Shown one piece after another: positions 9,004-18,511 of a DNA stretch of 64,000 bases (the first letter of the stretch is position 1; each line of letters opens with the position of its first letter). The position numbers and the translations under genes are program-made. The DNA is taken from NCBI RefSeq assembly GCF_032341995.1, contig NZ_CP135438.1, positions 558,001 to 622,000 of the forward strand, in the 5' to 3' direction. The DNA is from Domibacillus sp. DTU_2020_1001157_1_SI_ALB_TIR_016. Its GTDB lineage: Bacteria; Bacillota; Bacilli; Bacillales; Domibacillaceae. The notes below the pieces were generated by a model, which was not told the DNA's origin, did not search any database, and saw only the letters and a list, made by a program, of their open reading frames with translations.

Positions 9004-9413
9004 TATAATGCATTATTTTACATTTGTCAATGTAGAAAACTTCATTAACTTATTTATTACCTAAATGCTCAAGTCGGAGACGAACCGTTTATTTAAAATG
9101 CAGAAGAAGAATTTTATTCAAAGCTTTGTACATATTTGCTTGGGATGGCTGCTGTTTAACAGAGGATCATAGAACTCGTTAAGCGGTTAACAGTTTATGA
9201 AGCATATAGCGGCCTGCCCGTTCAAAACAACTATAACAAAGCGGAAAAGCAGGCAATATATCCACTTCTTTTTTCCTAGCAGCTTAAAAAATTGCAGATA
9301 ATCATAAGAAAGTTTAGAAAGGCTTCCTGTTTTAAAGCGCTACACTGAGAAAAAGCCAAGTTATCTTATTTTGTGAAAGCGCTTCAAAAAATAAGGATTG
9401 AGGGGGATAAACG
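9004..9413. other. Intergenic region before the secreted glycosidase operon
   Basis: No gene is supported. It carries the divergent promoter zone, with a CcpA-like site at 9374-9387 close to the glycosidase ribosome site. Confidence 0.5.
9374..9387. promoter_or_regulatory. Candidate cre (CcpA) site upstream of the GH3 gene
   Basis: TGAAAGCGCTTCAA matches the cre consensus TGWAARCGYTWNCW except at position 13. It lies 27 bp before the GTG start, so CcpA bound here would block elongation or initiation when preferred sugars are present. Confidence 0.65.
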
Positions 9414-11801
9414 GTGAAAAAACGTTCAAAGAAAGACACAGGTAATAAATTAGTAGTTGCTGTACTTGCAAGCGGGCTTCTTCTTTCTAGTACTAGTCTT
9501 TATGTGTCCGCCTCTGAAACAATCTCTACTGATCAAATACAGCAAAAAGAAGGGTTTGTTAAAGCCGCAAATACGGTTCCAAAACTGGTTAATGCAGAGT
9601 CAATCGATGCGGTTATAAACGCTATGACCCTGCAAGAAAAAGCCTTTTTATTGGTAGGCGGCAATAAAGGAGGGTTAACTTCTGAAAATGGAGAAGTAAT
9701 CGGCGGCCAATCAACCAAAGTACCGGGTGCTGCCGGCCAAACACAGGCCATTCCGCGTTTAGGTATTCCAGCTATCGTATTGGCAGACGGCCCAATGGGT
9801 GTACGGATTAGTCCAACGAGAGAAAATGATGCAAAAACATACTACGCAACGAAGTTTCCTTCTCCAACGGTTCTGGCCTCTACCTGGGATGCTGATTTGG
9901 TAAAAGAAGTCGGAGACGCGACTAGTGAAGAAATGAAGGCCTATGGGATCGACCTCCTTCTTGCTCCCGGCATGAATATTCAAAGTTATCTACTGAATGG
10001 AAGGAATTTTGAATATTTTTCAGAGGATCCGGTAGTTACGGGTAAACTAGCCACAGCTTTCGTTAATGGTGTAGAAGAAAATGGTGTGGGCACAACGATT
10101 AAACATTTTGCGGCTTTCAATCAGCGGACAAACAATAACGGAAATATGATCGTCAGTCAAAGAGCATTACGGGAAATTTACTTAAAAGGATTTGAAATGA
10201 CAGTAAAAGAAGCGAAGCCTTGGTCGATAATGGATTCCTACAATAAAATTAATGGCACATACGCAACCGAAAACAAAGAATTACTAACAGATGTGTTACG
10301 AAACGATTTTGGCTTTACTGGATTTGCGATGACAGACTGGGAGTTTGCCGACCGGGACATCGTCAAGCAAATGGAAGCAGGTACAAACCTGTTAATGCCA
10401 GGAAGAGCAGCGCAATCAGAAGCTATTATCGCTGCAGTTGAAAGTGGGCTTTTAGATGAAAAAATTCTAGATCGAAATGTTAAAGAAATTCTTCAAATTG
10501 TTGTGCAGTCCCCTACCTTCAAAGGAGCAGAGCCAACAAACTCACCAGATCTTGCAGCGGGAGCAAAAGTAGCGAGAACGGCAGCTGCCCAGGGAATGGT
10601 GCTTCTGCAAAACAAGAATCAGGCTCTCCCTATCAAAAACAATGTAAGCGCTTCTTTATTTGGTGTCCCCGTTAGTGAAATCAACACCGGCGGAAGAGGA
10701 AGTGCTCTCGTTTATGCGCCTTATCAGCTTGGCATTGCAGAAGGATTGCGAAATGCCGGCCTGACGTTGAATGAATCTCTGCTTACAAAATACGATCAAT
10801 ATGCAGCAGATTTACGGAGCCAGGATGCGTACAAAGGAACACCGGGCACTTTCGGTTCTGTTGGACCTAAGCTTCCTGAGATGGATATTACCGAGGATGT
10901 GCAAACAGCAGCAGCCAACACGGATATTGGAATTGTTGTGATTGGCACTGCTCCTGGTTCTTATGCTGTCGATCGCGCCAAAGAAGATTTTTATTTGTCT
11001 CCTTCACAAAAAGAAATGGTAGAAAAAGTGTCCAAAGCGTACCGCGATCAAGGCAAGAAAGTGATTGCTGTCTTAAACGTAGAAGGTCCTGTTGAAGTGG
11101 AAAGCTGGAAAGAAAAAGTAGATGGCATCCTTCTTTCCTGGCAGCCGGGGCAGGAGCTTGGAAACGCTGTTGCGGATGTTTTGACTGGCAAAGTAAATCC
11201 ATCTGGTAAACTAGCTCAAACATTCCCGGTTGATTATACCGATCTTCCGTATGCGGACCGCTATCCTGGCTCACCGGATGGATTCCCTTATGAAGAGGAT
11301 ATTTATGTTGGTTACCGCTACAATACTACCTTTAATGTAAAACCTTCTTATGAATTTGGCTATGGCTTGTCTTACACTACATTTGCATACGACAAAGTGA
11401 AAGCCACAAAGAAATTTAAAGACACACTATCTATTAGTACGACCGTAAAAAACACTGGAAAAGTACCAGGAAGAGAAGTAGTCCAGGTATACGTGTCTGC
11501 GCCTGACGGAAAATTAGAGAAGCCTTCTCTAGAGCTGAAAGCATTCACTAAAACGGCCGAACTGAAGCCAGGAAAAAAAGAAAAAGTAACGTTTGGACTG
11601 GGTGCAAAGGATTTAGCATCATTCAGTGAAGAACTTTCTGCCTGGGTGCTTGAAAAAGGCACGTACACCATTCAAGTGGGCGCTTCTTCTGAGGATATTA
11701 AAGACACAGCCACTTTTACAGTTGCAGAAGATATCATTGTTGAAAAGGTCAGTGATGTACTGGAACCCGGAACAGATATCGACCGTCTTTCAAAAAGGTA
11801 A
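9414..11801 (+). CDS. Secreted glycoside hydrolase family 3 (beta-glucosidase-like)
   Basis: Extracellular 795-residue GH3 enzyme releasing terminal sugars from beta-linked glycans. A GTG start after GAGGGGG is followed by a Sec signal peptide (about residues 1-34). The TIM barrel holds the nucleophile Asp308 in AMTDW. A second alpha/beta sandwich domain lies around residues 400-620, and a C-terminal fibronectin type III-like domain about 650-770 (GREVVQVYVSAPDG). It shares control and probably transcription with the secreted esterase downstream, and both have cre-like sites in front. Exact substrate (glucan, xyloside or other) is open. Confidence 0.92.
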   Translation: MKKRSKKDTGNKLVVAVLASGLLLSSTSLYVSASETISTDQIQQKEGFVKAANTVPKLVNAESIDAVINAMTLQEKAFLLVGGNKGGLTSENGEVIGGQSTKVPGAAGQTQAIPRLGIPAIVLADGPMGVRISPTRENDAKTYYATKFPSPTVLASTWDADLVKEVGDATSEEMKAYGIDLLLAPGMNIQSYLLNGRNFEYFSEDPVVTGKLATAFVNGVEENGVGTTIKHFAAFNQRTNNNGNMIVSQRALREIYLKGFEMTVKEAKPWSIMDSYNKINGTYATENKELLTDVLRNDFGFTGFAMTDWEFADRDIVKQMEAGTNLLMPGRAAQSEAIIAAVESGLLDEKILDRNVKEILQIVVQSPTFKGAEPTNSPDLAAGAKVARTAAAQGMVLLQNKNQALPIKNNVSASLFGVPVSEINTGGRGSALVYAPYQLGIAEGLRNAGLTLNESLLTKYDQYAADLRSQDAYKGTPGTFGSVGPKLPEMDITEDVQTAAANTDIGIVVIGTAPGSYAVDRAKEDFYLSPSQKEMVEKVSKAYRDQGKKVIAVLNVEGPVEVESWKEKVDGILLSWQPGQELGNAVADVLTGKVNPSGKLAQTFPVDYTDLPYADRYPGSPDGFPYEEDIYVGYRYNTTFNVKPSYEFGYGLSYTTFAYDKVKATKKFKDTLSISTTVKNTGKVPGREVVQVYVSAPDGKLEKPSLELKAFTKTAELKPGKKEKVTFGLGAKDLASFSEELSAWVLEKGTYTIQVGASSEDIKDTATFTVAEDIIVEKVSDVLEPGTDIDRLSKR

Positions 11802-11844
11802 CGACTTTCCATGAACGCAAGTAATCATTAGCAGCAGAATTTTA

Positions 11845-11858
11845 TAAAAACGCTTTCA
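11845..11858. promoter_or_regulatory. Candidate cre site upstream of the secreted esterase
   Basis: On the minus strand TGAAAGCGTTTTTA matches the cre consensus with one mismatch at position 13. It lies between the GH3 stop and the esterase start. Confidence 0.5.
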
Positions 11859-11889
11859 AAATTGATGCGAGTAAAGGTGGCTAAAGGAT

Positions 11890-13221
11890 ATGTTAAAAAA
11901 AATGAAAACACAAGCAAAAACAGCCATGATCTCTACATTAGCAGCAGGCGCCCTGCTTTCTTACAGTACAGGAGCAGCGGCTCAAGAAGTAAAAACACAG
12001 CCGGCTTCTTACCAGACTGTTACAGAAATTAAAGATTGGGGAGCAGTCAACACAAAACTAATTGTCGATTTAGGAAGATCTGTTCCAAAAGGTTCTATCA
12101 CACCTGATACATTTTCTGTGAATGTAAAAAGAAGCGATCACCGCTTAAAAACACCGTTTTTGGAGGAAGGCAGCCGGAAGATTACCAATGTTTACGTTTC
12201 AGATAAAAAAGGTAATCCTGCCGTTAAAACAGGCAGATACGCCGTTCTGGAAATGGAAGTAAGCCCAGCAAGCTCTTTGAGTTCTGCTCTAAACTACGAT
12301 GCAGCCGGAACAGGATTTAATGACTGGACAGAAAATAAATACACCATTACGCAGCAAAAAGATATCCAAACAAACGCTGGAGTCATTTCGGGTTTGGTTA
12401 TTAACCAATTTGCGGGAGAAACAAAAGAGCTTGTAGAGGATTTCTCTACCGGCCAAGCCACATATAATCATATAACACTATCCTATGCGAACTACGCTCC
12501 CGAGAAAGACAAAGAGAAAAATCCGCTGATCATTTGGCTGCATGGTGGCGGTGAAGGCGGTACAGATGGTACGATTCCGCTGTCTGCAAATAAAGCGGTT
12601 AACTTTGCCACAGAAGATATTCAAGACCATTTTGACGGAGCGTACGTTTTAGCACCGCAGGCACCGACTTACTGGATGGATGGAATCACTGGCAGAGCAG
12701 ACGGAACATCCAAATATGAGGAAGCGTTGATGGCGTTAATTCAAGAACAGGTGGCTGCTAACCCAGATATTGATCCAAGCCGAATTTACATTGGCGGCGC
12801 TTCTAATGGAGGATATATGACCATGCTGATGACGCGGGATTACCCTGGGTACTTTGCAGCGTCATTCCCGATATGTGAAGGGTTAAACGACTCACTTATC
12901 TCTGACGAGGACATTCAAAGCATGAAACAAACACCAACTTGGTTCGTGACGGCAGAAAATGATACAATATTGCCCCCTTCTCTTAACACAGTGCCAACGT
13001 ATGAGCGCTTCGTTGCTGCTGGAGCGGAAAATGTTCACCTGTCTTTATTTGAGGATGTCCATGATACGTCTGGTTTGTATACGAATGCAGATGGTACACC
13101 GTATCAGTATAACGGTCACTGGTCATGGATCTATGTATTTAACAATGAAGTAGATACCGTAATAAACGGAAACACGACTACCCTCATGGATTGGCTGGCT
13201 GACCAGTCTCTTCAAAACTAA
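11890..13221 (+). CDS. Secreted esterase / alpha-beta hydrolase with N-terminal Ig-like domain
   Basis: A 443-residue secreted serine hydrolase. It has a signal peptide ending near residue 31 (GAAAQE) and an N-terminal beta-rich domain (about 40-160) resembling the Ig-like domain of EstA-type esterases. An alpha/beta hydrolase domain follows, with LHGGGEGG at 217-224 as oxyanion region and a catalytic triad of Ser305 (GGASNGG), Asp358 (ENDTI) and His391. It follows the GH3 gene by 88 bp. A role in removing ester groups from plant glycans that GH3 then trims is a reasonable inference. Confidence 0.85.
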   Translation: MLKKMKTQAKTAMISTLAAGALLSYSTGAAAQEVKTQPASYQTVTEIKDWGAVNTKLIVDLGRSVPKGSITPDTFSVNVKRSDHRLKTPFLEEGSRKITNVYVSDKKGNPAVKTGRYAVLEMEVSPASSLSSALNYDAAGTGFNDWTENKYTITQQKDIQTNAGVISGLVINQFAGETKELVEDFSTGQATYNHITLSYANYAPEKDKEKNPLIIWLHGGGEGGTDGTIPLSANKAVNFATEDIQDHFDGAYVLAPQAPTYWMDGITGRADGTSKYEEALMALIQEQVAANPDIDPSRIYIGGASNGGYMTMLMTRDYPGYFAASFPICEGLNDSLISDEDIQSMKQTPTWFVTAENDTILPPSLNTVPTYERFVAAGAENVHLSLFEDVHDTSGLYTNADGTPYQYNGHWSWIYVFNNEVDTVINGNTTTLMDWLADQSLQN

Positions 13222-13234
13222 AAATCGAACTTTG

Positions 13235-13264
13235 TGGCAAGATTCACTTTTTGTGAACTTGCCA
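13235..13264 (+). terminator. Terminator of the GH3-esterase transcript
   Basis: Stem TGGCAAG/CTTGCCA plus inner TTCAC/GTGAA, followed by TTTTTA, 14 bp past the esterase stop. Confidence 0.88.
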
Positions 13265-13472
13265 TTTTTATGTTTTTCTTAAATGTTTAATGTGCTTTAA
13301 CAACATTCCCTGAACTAAACGGCGAAAAAGACCCATTAGCAATGAAGACTGCGCCAAAGCATGATTTGCAAAGGATCATAAAGAGGAAATCGAAAAAAGC
13401 CGCTTTTTCACTAGCAGCTTTCAGACTATAGACAAATTACACGGATAACCATGCACATGAAAAGGATCGATC

Positions 13473-13527
13473 GGCGGCGTCCAGGCAGCTCCGCTTTCCA
13501 TGGGGCAGGCGCTGCCTGGACGCCGCC
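13473..13527. repeat. GC-rich 17-bp inverted repeat
   Basis: Perfect arms GGCGGCGTCCAGGCAGC (13473-13489) and its complement (13511-13527) around a 21-nt spacer. The GC content is far above the surroundings. It resembles extragenic palindromic repeats scattered in Bacillaceae genomes. No coding potential. Confidence 0.8.
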
Positions 13528-13632
13528 AAGTGGCTCGAGACAAGATTGGATAGAGCGAATAAGGTCGTATCTTTCTGTTTAAAAAGGAGAAATGTCTAGT
13601 CAGTCTTTGTTTATTGCTCTTCAACACCATTT

Positions 13633-13691
13633 AGTGAAGCCGAGGAGGCTCCCGCATTGCCCGCGGAACGCGAAGTCCGGCAGGCTTCACT
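13633..13691. repeat. Second GC-rich extragenic palindrome
   Basis: Arms AGTGAAGCC (13633-13641) and GGCTTCACT (13683-13691) enclose a GC-rich core with further internal pairing potential. It is separate from, but similar in style to, the palindrome about 110 bp to the left. A GCCGCT/AGCGGC hairpin with a T-tail follows at about 13735-13761. Confidence 0.65.
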
Positions 13692-13914
13692 TATCGGCTC
13701 TTCTTTAAAAACGAAAGATTTTGTCTACGTATTGAAGCCGCTCTTTTACTAGCGGCTTTTCCTTTTATCGCATTACAAGCCAGAAGACTCCTTCAAATTG
13801 CTTCGCAATTAGTAGAAGATGAATGGCCGCTTTTTTGTGTTTGTTACCTAGCAGTTGAAACATACGTTTCCTTTTTGATATACTTTATTTGTTAAATAAT
13901 GGAGGTGAATCGAG

Positions 13915-15066
13915 ATGATGCTGAATTACCGTTTCGAAATTTTTCCGAATGAGGAACAAAAAAGCACCCTTCACTCATGGGTCAGCCTCTGCCGCCAGCA
14001 GTATAATTCCGCTCTTCTTGATAAACAAAGAGCCTACCAAAAAAACAAGAAAAACCTGACTAAATCTGATCTCAGTGCCCTATTAACTCTATCCAAGAAG
14101 CACCATCCATATCTCAAAAAAGTTCCTTCCCAGCCCCTTCAGGAAACACTGGACAGGCTGGGAAAAGCGTTTGATCAATTCTTCAAAAAAGAAGCCCGCT
14201 ACCCTAAGGTGAAAAAACATAAAGACTACCACTCGATTACATTTACACAGTTTGGCATGAGTAAACAAAAAGATAAAAAAGGAAAAATTCATACTGTCCG
14301 GCGGGCCGTTTCCTTTGGAAAAGGAGGAAAGCTCCTCATTTCGAAGCTAGGCTTAATAGATATCCGCCTCCACCGGAAACTGGATGGAAAAATCAAGCAG
14401 GTAATCATTAAGCGCCAGAACGGGCGCTGGTTTGCTATTTTCTGTGTCGAAAGACAGGCAGACCCGCCGCAGGCTGTCCATCAAGCCTCTAAAACAGCCG
14501 GTATTGATGTCGGCATTAAGAAATTCTCCGTTCTGTCGAACGGAGAAGAAATTCTACACCCGGGCTTTCTCCGCAAGGAGGAGAAAAAGCTCAAGCGTGC
14601 CCAGAAGAAACTTTCGAGAAAGAAAAAAGGCTCTTCAAACTGGCAAAAGCAAGTGGCCAGGCTGCAGAAGCTTCATGCCAAGGTGGCGAACCAGCGAAAG
14701 GATTTCCTGCATAAAACAGCGTTTCGCCTGGCAAGTACCTACAGCGTCATTTGTGTAGAAGATCTGAACATCCGTAATCTGGTGAAAAACCGGAAGGTGT
14801 CCAAGTCAATTCATGATGCAGGGTGGGGAATGTTCCGCCAGTTTCTGGCATATAAATGCGAGCGCAATGGCGGCCAGCTAGTTAAAGTGAAGCCTTATTT
14901 CACCACCCAGGACTGTTCGAACTGTGGAAAAAGAGTGAAAAAATCTCTTTCCATTCGAACGCATGTCTGTCCGGATTGCGGCCTTGTACTTGACCGTGAC
15001 CATAATGCCGCCTTGAACATTGAAAAAGCCGGGCTGGCCCAGATAGGACTCATTCCGGCAATATAA
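13915..15066 (+). CDS. tnpB: TnpB RNA-guided nuclease (IS605 OrfB family)
   Basis: An intact 383-residue TnpB. The split RuvC triad is complete: Asp198 (GIDVG), Glu282 (CVEDL) and Asp362 (DRDHNAA). The zinc ribbon has Cys334, Cys337, Cys352 and Cys355. TnpB proteins use a right-end-derived omega RNA to cut DNA next to a target motif and thereby help keep the element in place. The start ATG (or the next codon) follows GGAGGTG. It should be active in cleavage, but transposition needs TnpA from elsewhere. Confidence 0.95.
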   Translation: MMLNYRFEIFPNEEQKSTLHSWVSLCRQQYNSALLDKQRAYQKNKKNLTKSDLSALLTLSKKHHPYLKKVPSQPLQETLDRLGKAFDQFFKKEARYPKVKKHKDYHSITFTQFGMSKQKDKKGKIHTVRRAVSFGKGGKLLISKLGLIDIRLHRKLDGKIKQVIIKRQNGRWFAIFCVERQADPPQAVHQASKTAGIDVGIKKFSVLSNGEEILHPGFLRKEEKKLKRAQKKLSRKKKGSSNWQKQVARLQKLHAKVANQRKDFLHKTAFRLASTYSVICVEDLNIRNLVKNRKVSKSIHDAGWGMFRQFLAYKCERNGGQLVKVKPYFTTQDCSNCGKRVKKSLSIRTHVCPDCGLVLDRDHNAALNIEKAGLAQIGLIPAI

Positions 15067-15261
15067 TTCCTTTACACTGTAGGTCGAGGTCCCGCCCGAA
15101 CAGTATAAAACAACGCCTGTGGAGATGATGTAAGACCCTGTTCGGAAGAATAGGGCAGATATCGGTGAAGCAGGAAAATTAATGAAGTCAGAGCATATTT
15201 TTTTATGTCTCTGGCAGAGATGCTCCATCAAATTGCGCAGCAATTAGTTGGAGAGGTTCAC
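15067..15261 (+). ncRNA. Candidate omega RNA scaffold at the element right end
   Basis: In TnpB elements the 3' end of tnpB and the right end are transcribed as the guide RNA scaffold, with the guide beginning at the element border. This segment ends in the conserved hairpin and GGTTCAC, so the guide would start at 15262 inside the 3' end of the ABC permease gene. The 5' limit is not visible and may lie inside tnpB. Confidence 0.5.
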
Positions 15262-16079
15262 CCTTTTACTGACCCGGCCAGCAGGCCTCTCACAAAATAC
15301 TTCCCGAGAAGAATATAAACCAACAGCGTAGGCAGTGCAGCCAGCAGCGCTCCCGCCATTTGAACATTCCACTGGACAATCTGGCTTCCCGATAAGTTTT
15401 GCAGCGCGACCATAACCGGCTGCTGATCAGCGGTTGTAATGGTAACCGCAAATAAAAATTCATTCCAGATGTTTGTAAACTGCCAAATGGCCACTACGAC
15501 AAATCCTGAGACCGACAACGGAATCATAATATGCCGGAACACGCCAAGAAAGTTAGCTCCATCAATTTTGGCAGATTCAATCATTTCATCGGGAATATTC
15601 ACATAAAAGTTTCGAAACATCAGCGTGGTAATCGGGATGCCATACACAACATGAACAAAAATCAGCCCGGGTATAGAGTTATACAGCCCCGCTTCTCGTA
15701 AAAACTGAATCAGCGGAATCAAAATACTTTGATAAGGGATAAACATACCGAACAGCATAAGAGTAAATAAGATCTCCGACCCTCTAAACCGCCACTTCGA
15801 AAGTACATACCCGCTCATCGCCCCTAATAAAGCAGACAGCAAAGTAGCTGGTATAACGAGATAAAAAGAGTTCATCAAGTTTGGCGCAAGTTTGGAAAAA
15901 GCTTCTCCATAGCTGCTGAAATCCAACGAGGATGGCAGCGTCCACATTTGGTCCAGCGTAATTTCATCCAGCGGCTTTAAACTCGTAATGATCATAACAT
16001 AAACCGGCATCAAAAAGAATAAGCTGACCGCAATCAGCACGAAGTAGCTGGCCGGTTTTGTAAACGCCCTGATGACCAT
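15258..16079 (-). CDS. Carbohydrate ABC transporter permease (MalG type)
   Basis: A 273-residue inner-membrane permease with six hydrophobic segments and the EAA loop motif [20 protein letters not shown] at about residues 168-187, which contacts the ATPase. It is coupled to the preceding permease (the TAA of that gene overlaps the start region) and has AAGGGGG as ribosome site. The C-terminus LLAGSVKG is typical of a complete protein. Its TGA stop lies within the TTCAC end of the neighbouring TnpB element. Confidence 0.93.
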   Translation of the reverse strand: MVIRAFTKPASYFVLIAVSLFFLMPVYVMIITSLKPLDEITLDQMWTLPSSLDFSSYGEAFSKLAPNLMNSFYLVIPATLLSALLGAMSGYVLSKWRFRGSEILFTLMLFGMFIPYQSILIPLIQFLREAGLYNSIPGLIFVHVVYGIPITTLMFRNFYVNIPDEMIESAKIDGANFLGVFRHIMIPLSVSGFVVVAIWQFTNIWNEFLFAVTITTADQQPVMVALQNLSGSQIVQWNVQMAGALLAALPTLLVYILLGKYFVRGLLAGSVKG

Positions 16080-16080
16080 A

Positions 16081-17037
16081 TTACGCTTCCCCCTTTCGGC
16101 TGTTTAGTAAGTATGGAACGATAAATATGGCAACACTGAGAAGCATAATAATCGCAATCGCAGCTCCGTTCGCATAATAATTACCCCGGAATGTTGTTTC
16201 AAACATATAGACACCTGGAACGTCCGTTACAAAGTTTGCACCAGGACCTGTCATCGAATAAATCAAATCAAATATTTTTAAGGAAATGTGCGCCATGATA
16301 ATAATGACACTCACTGTAATCGGGCGAAGCTGGGGCAAAATAATCTGCCGGTAAATTTGAAATTCAGAAGCCCCATCCATACGGGCCGCTTCTTTTGTTT
16401 CATCCGGGATCGCCCGAAGCCCTGCAATATACATAGCCAGTGAAAACCCGGTCATTTGCCAGACAGCCGCAATCCCTACGGCAATCAGCGCAGCCGGCAG
16501 GCCAAATTCAATCTGTCCCCATTGAAAGCCCGCTAAAATGTTGGTATCTGTGTACCACTTAGGTGTAATCCCAAATGTGTTTAAAAATAAGTTAATTCCC
16601 GTTGAAGGATTTAATAACCACTGCCACACGACGCCGGTCACAACAAACGACAATGCCATAGGGAAAAAGAAAATATTTCTGAAAATGGATTCTCCTTTTA
16701 GCTTTTGATCAAGCAGAATAGCCAGTGACAGCCCGAATAAAATCACCAGGCCGATAAAGAGAATCGTAAAGAAGAGAGTATTGCGTAAATCAGCTTGAAA
16801 ACGAAAATCACTGAATAAATACATGTAATTTTTCAAGCCGGCAAAAGAGAAATCAGGAATAAGGGAATTCCAGTTGCTCAGTGACACATATCCTGTCCAG
16901 CCGATAAATCCATATACAAAAATGACGATCAGCAAAAAAGAAGGCAGCAAAAAAGCAAGCGCCATCCATTGGTCAGAGGAATAGCTTTTTTTAGACACTT
17001 TTTCTCCCTTGGCTGTTTCTTTTCTTACTGCTTCCAT
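16081..17037 (-). CDS. Carbohydrate ABC transporter permease (MalF/UgpA type)
   Basis: A 318-residue partner permease with six membrane segments and the EAA motif [20 protein letters not shown]. The start follows AAGGAGG. It forms a heterodimer with the MalG-type permease. No ATPase gene is present in the cluster, so a shared MsmX-like ATPase elsewhere in the genome is expected, as is common for Bacillus sugar importers. Confidence 0.93.
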   Translation of the reverse strand: MEAVRKETAKGEKVSKKSYSSDQWMALAFLLPSFLLIVIFVYGFIGWTGYVSLSNWNSLIPDFSFAGLKNYMYLFSDFRFQADLRNTLFFTILFIGLVILFGLSLAILLDQKLKGESIFRNIFFFPMALSFVVTGVVWQWLLNPSTGINLFLNTFGITPKWYTDTNILAGFQWGQIEFGLPAALIAVGIAAVWQMTGFSLAMYIAGLRAIPDETKEAARMDGASEFQIYRQIILPQLRPITVSVIIIMAHISLKIFDLIYSMTGPGANFVTDVPGVYMFETTFRGNYYANGAAIAIIMLLSVAIFIVPYLLNSRKGEA

Positions 17038-17059
17038 AGTAGATGCCTCCTTGTAAAGA

Positions 17060-17081
17060 AAACCCCCCGTACGGAGGGTTT
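17060..17081 (-). terminator. Intercistronic hairpin between binding protein and permeases
   Basis: A stem of about 9 bp with one mismatch (AAACCCTCC/GGGGGGTTT on the minus strand) sits right after the binding-protein stop. Such hairpins often lower permease expression relative to the abundant binding protein or stabilise the upstream RNA. Confidence 0.65.
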
Positions 17082-17086
17082 CTGCT

Positions 17087-18379
17087 TTATTTTAATTCGG
17101 TTCCTGCCGATTGAAGCGTACGAACAAGCTGATCAACATCTCCCTGTGTAACAAAAATATTAACCGCTTGATTGACCTTCGTTACAAATCCTTCTGGTGC
17201 TGCTGAGCCGTGCGCTAAGCTTGGCACAAGCGCGGCAGATTTAAAATCCTCCATTGTGTCTTTTCCATATTGATCGTATTTTGATACGTCTGCGTCAATA
17301 CGAGCTGGAATAGAACCTTTTAATGGGTTAAAAGCATCCTGGCCTTCAACCGATCCAAGTACACTAAGGAATTTCTTTACATCTTCTGAATTGTTTAACC
17401 CTTTCGGGAGACCAAAAGTATCCGTAATAACGCCGAATGTTCCCTCTGTTCCAGGTGTTGGTGCATAGCCAAAATCTTTATTGACAGCCAGTTTCAAATC
17501 ATTCGTAAAGTATCCTTTTGCCCAGTCACCCATAACGTTCATCGCTGCTTCTCCACTTCCAACAAGCTGCGCAGCATCCTGCCAGTTGCGGGAACTGTGA
17601 TCTTCATTTACATAAGTGAGCATCTTTTTAAACGTTTCGGCTGCTTTTTTAACTTTTGGATCGTCAAAAGCCAATTCGCCTGTCCAAAGCTTTTTATAGT
17701 CCTCTGCGCCCAGCTCGCCAAGCAGGACCGTTTCAAATAAGTGTGTGGCTGCCCATGGCTCTTTGTCTCCAAGTGCAAGCGGCGTAATGCCTTTTTCTTT
17801 TAAAGTGTCTGCAGCTTCAAAGAACTCATCAAACGTTGTTGGAACAGCAATGCCATTTTCCTCGAAGACTTTCTTGTTATACCAAAGAACATTTGCACGG
17901 TGAATATTGACCGGCACCGAATACATATTGCCGTCTTTGCTGACAAGTTCAATTAATTCTTTTGGAAATTTATCATTCCATCCTTCCTGCTCATACAGAT
18001 CATTAAGCGGCTCCATTTTATCCGCTGCTACCCAGCTGTCATTCAGCTCTGAACCGCCATGCACCTGGAAAGTAGCGGGCGGATCATTTCCCTGCATCCG
18101 GCTCGCCAATACGGCTTTCGCATTGGTTCCAGCCCCTCCGGCTACAGCAGCGTTTTCAATTGGAATATCCGGATATTTCTCTTCGAACAGGGCAAGAAGT
18201 GCTTTTAAGCCGTCTTCCTCGCCTGCACCCGTCCACCAGCTGAAAATATCGAGTTTTCCTTTTTCCCCGCTTCCCCCGCTGCTGCCCTGGCTTCCTTCTT
18301 CCGTTTGTGTGTTAGATCCGCAGGCAGATAAAACGAGCGTTAAAATCATCATTAAGATAAGTCCCAGTCTTTTCTTCAT
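17087..18379 (-). CDS. Glucose/mannose-type ABC sugar-binding lipoprotein
   Basis: A 430-residue extracellular solute-binding protein, family 1. The start at 18379 is preferred over an upstream extension because GGGGG lies before it and a lipoprotein signal begins there (MKKRLGLIL..LSAC). The mature protein opens with LDIFSWWTGAGEEDGLKALL and contains GGAGTNAKAVLASRMQGNDP, PPATFQVHGG and VPVNIHRANVLWYN, closely resembling the Thermus glucose/mannose-binding protein. It should deliver monosaccharide to the two permeases downstream. A perfect cre site lies just upstream. Confidence 0.9.
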   Translation of the reverse strand: MKKRLGLILMMILTLVLSACGSNTQTEEGSQGSSGGSGEKGKLDIFSWWTGAGEEDGLKALLALFEEKYPDIPIENAAVAGGAGTNAKAVLASRMQGNDPPATFQVHGGSELNDSWVAADKMEPLNDLYEQEGWNDKFPKELIELVSKDGNMYSVPVNIHRANVLWYNKKVFEENGIAVPTTFDEFFEAADTLKEKGITPLALGDKEPWAATHLFETVLLGELGAEDYKKLWTGELAFDDPKVKKAAETFKKMLTYVNEDHSSRNWQDAAQLVGSGEAAMNVMGDWAKGYFTNDLKLAVNKDFGYAPTPGTEGTFGVITDTFGLPKGLNNSEDVKKFLSVLGSVEGQDAFNPLKGSIPARIDADVSKYDQYGKDTMEDFKSAALVPSLAHGSAAPEGFVTKVNQAVNIFVTQGDVDQLVRTLQSAGTELK

Positions 18380-18397
18380 GCCTTTAGCCCCCTTTAT

Positions 18398-18411
18398 TGT
18401 AAGCGTTAACA
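18398..18411. promoter_or_regulatory. Perfect cre (CcpA) site before the sugar-binding protein
   Basis: TGTAAGCGTTAACA matches all positions of TGWAARCGYTWNCW. It lies 19-32 bp upstream of the start codon, a position where CcpA would act as roadblock or repressor. Confidence 0.85.
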
Positions 18412-18511
18412 TAAATAAGTATATCCCTCTTAAGAAGGCGACTTTTCTGAAATCTTTTATGATTTTCTGTACTTTTTTATGCAAAAGAAAAACAGCGGCT
18501 TCAGCCCCTGC

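Larger units (their letters stand above)
13769..15261 (+). mobile_element. IS1341-type (IS200/IS605) element with intact tnpB, no tnpA
   Basis: Ends were set by comparison with the degraded copy at 3210-4010. On the left, both copies start after TTTAT and share CGCATTAC..GCCAGAAGACTCC. On the right, both end with GGAGAGGTTCAC, after which they diverge. Subterminal hairpins AATTG/CAATT occur at both ends, as expected for TnpA_REP/Y1-type recognition. The right end abuts the leftward ABC permease gene and supplies its stop codon. Confidence 0.88.

Noticed and set aside
9325..9345. A second AAAGCGCT string as a further cre site
   Set aside because: It has three mismatches to the cre consensus.
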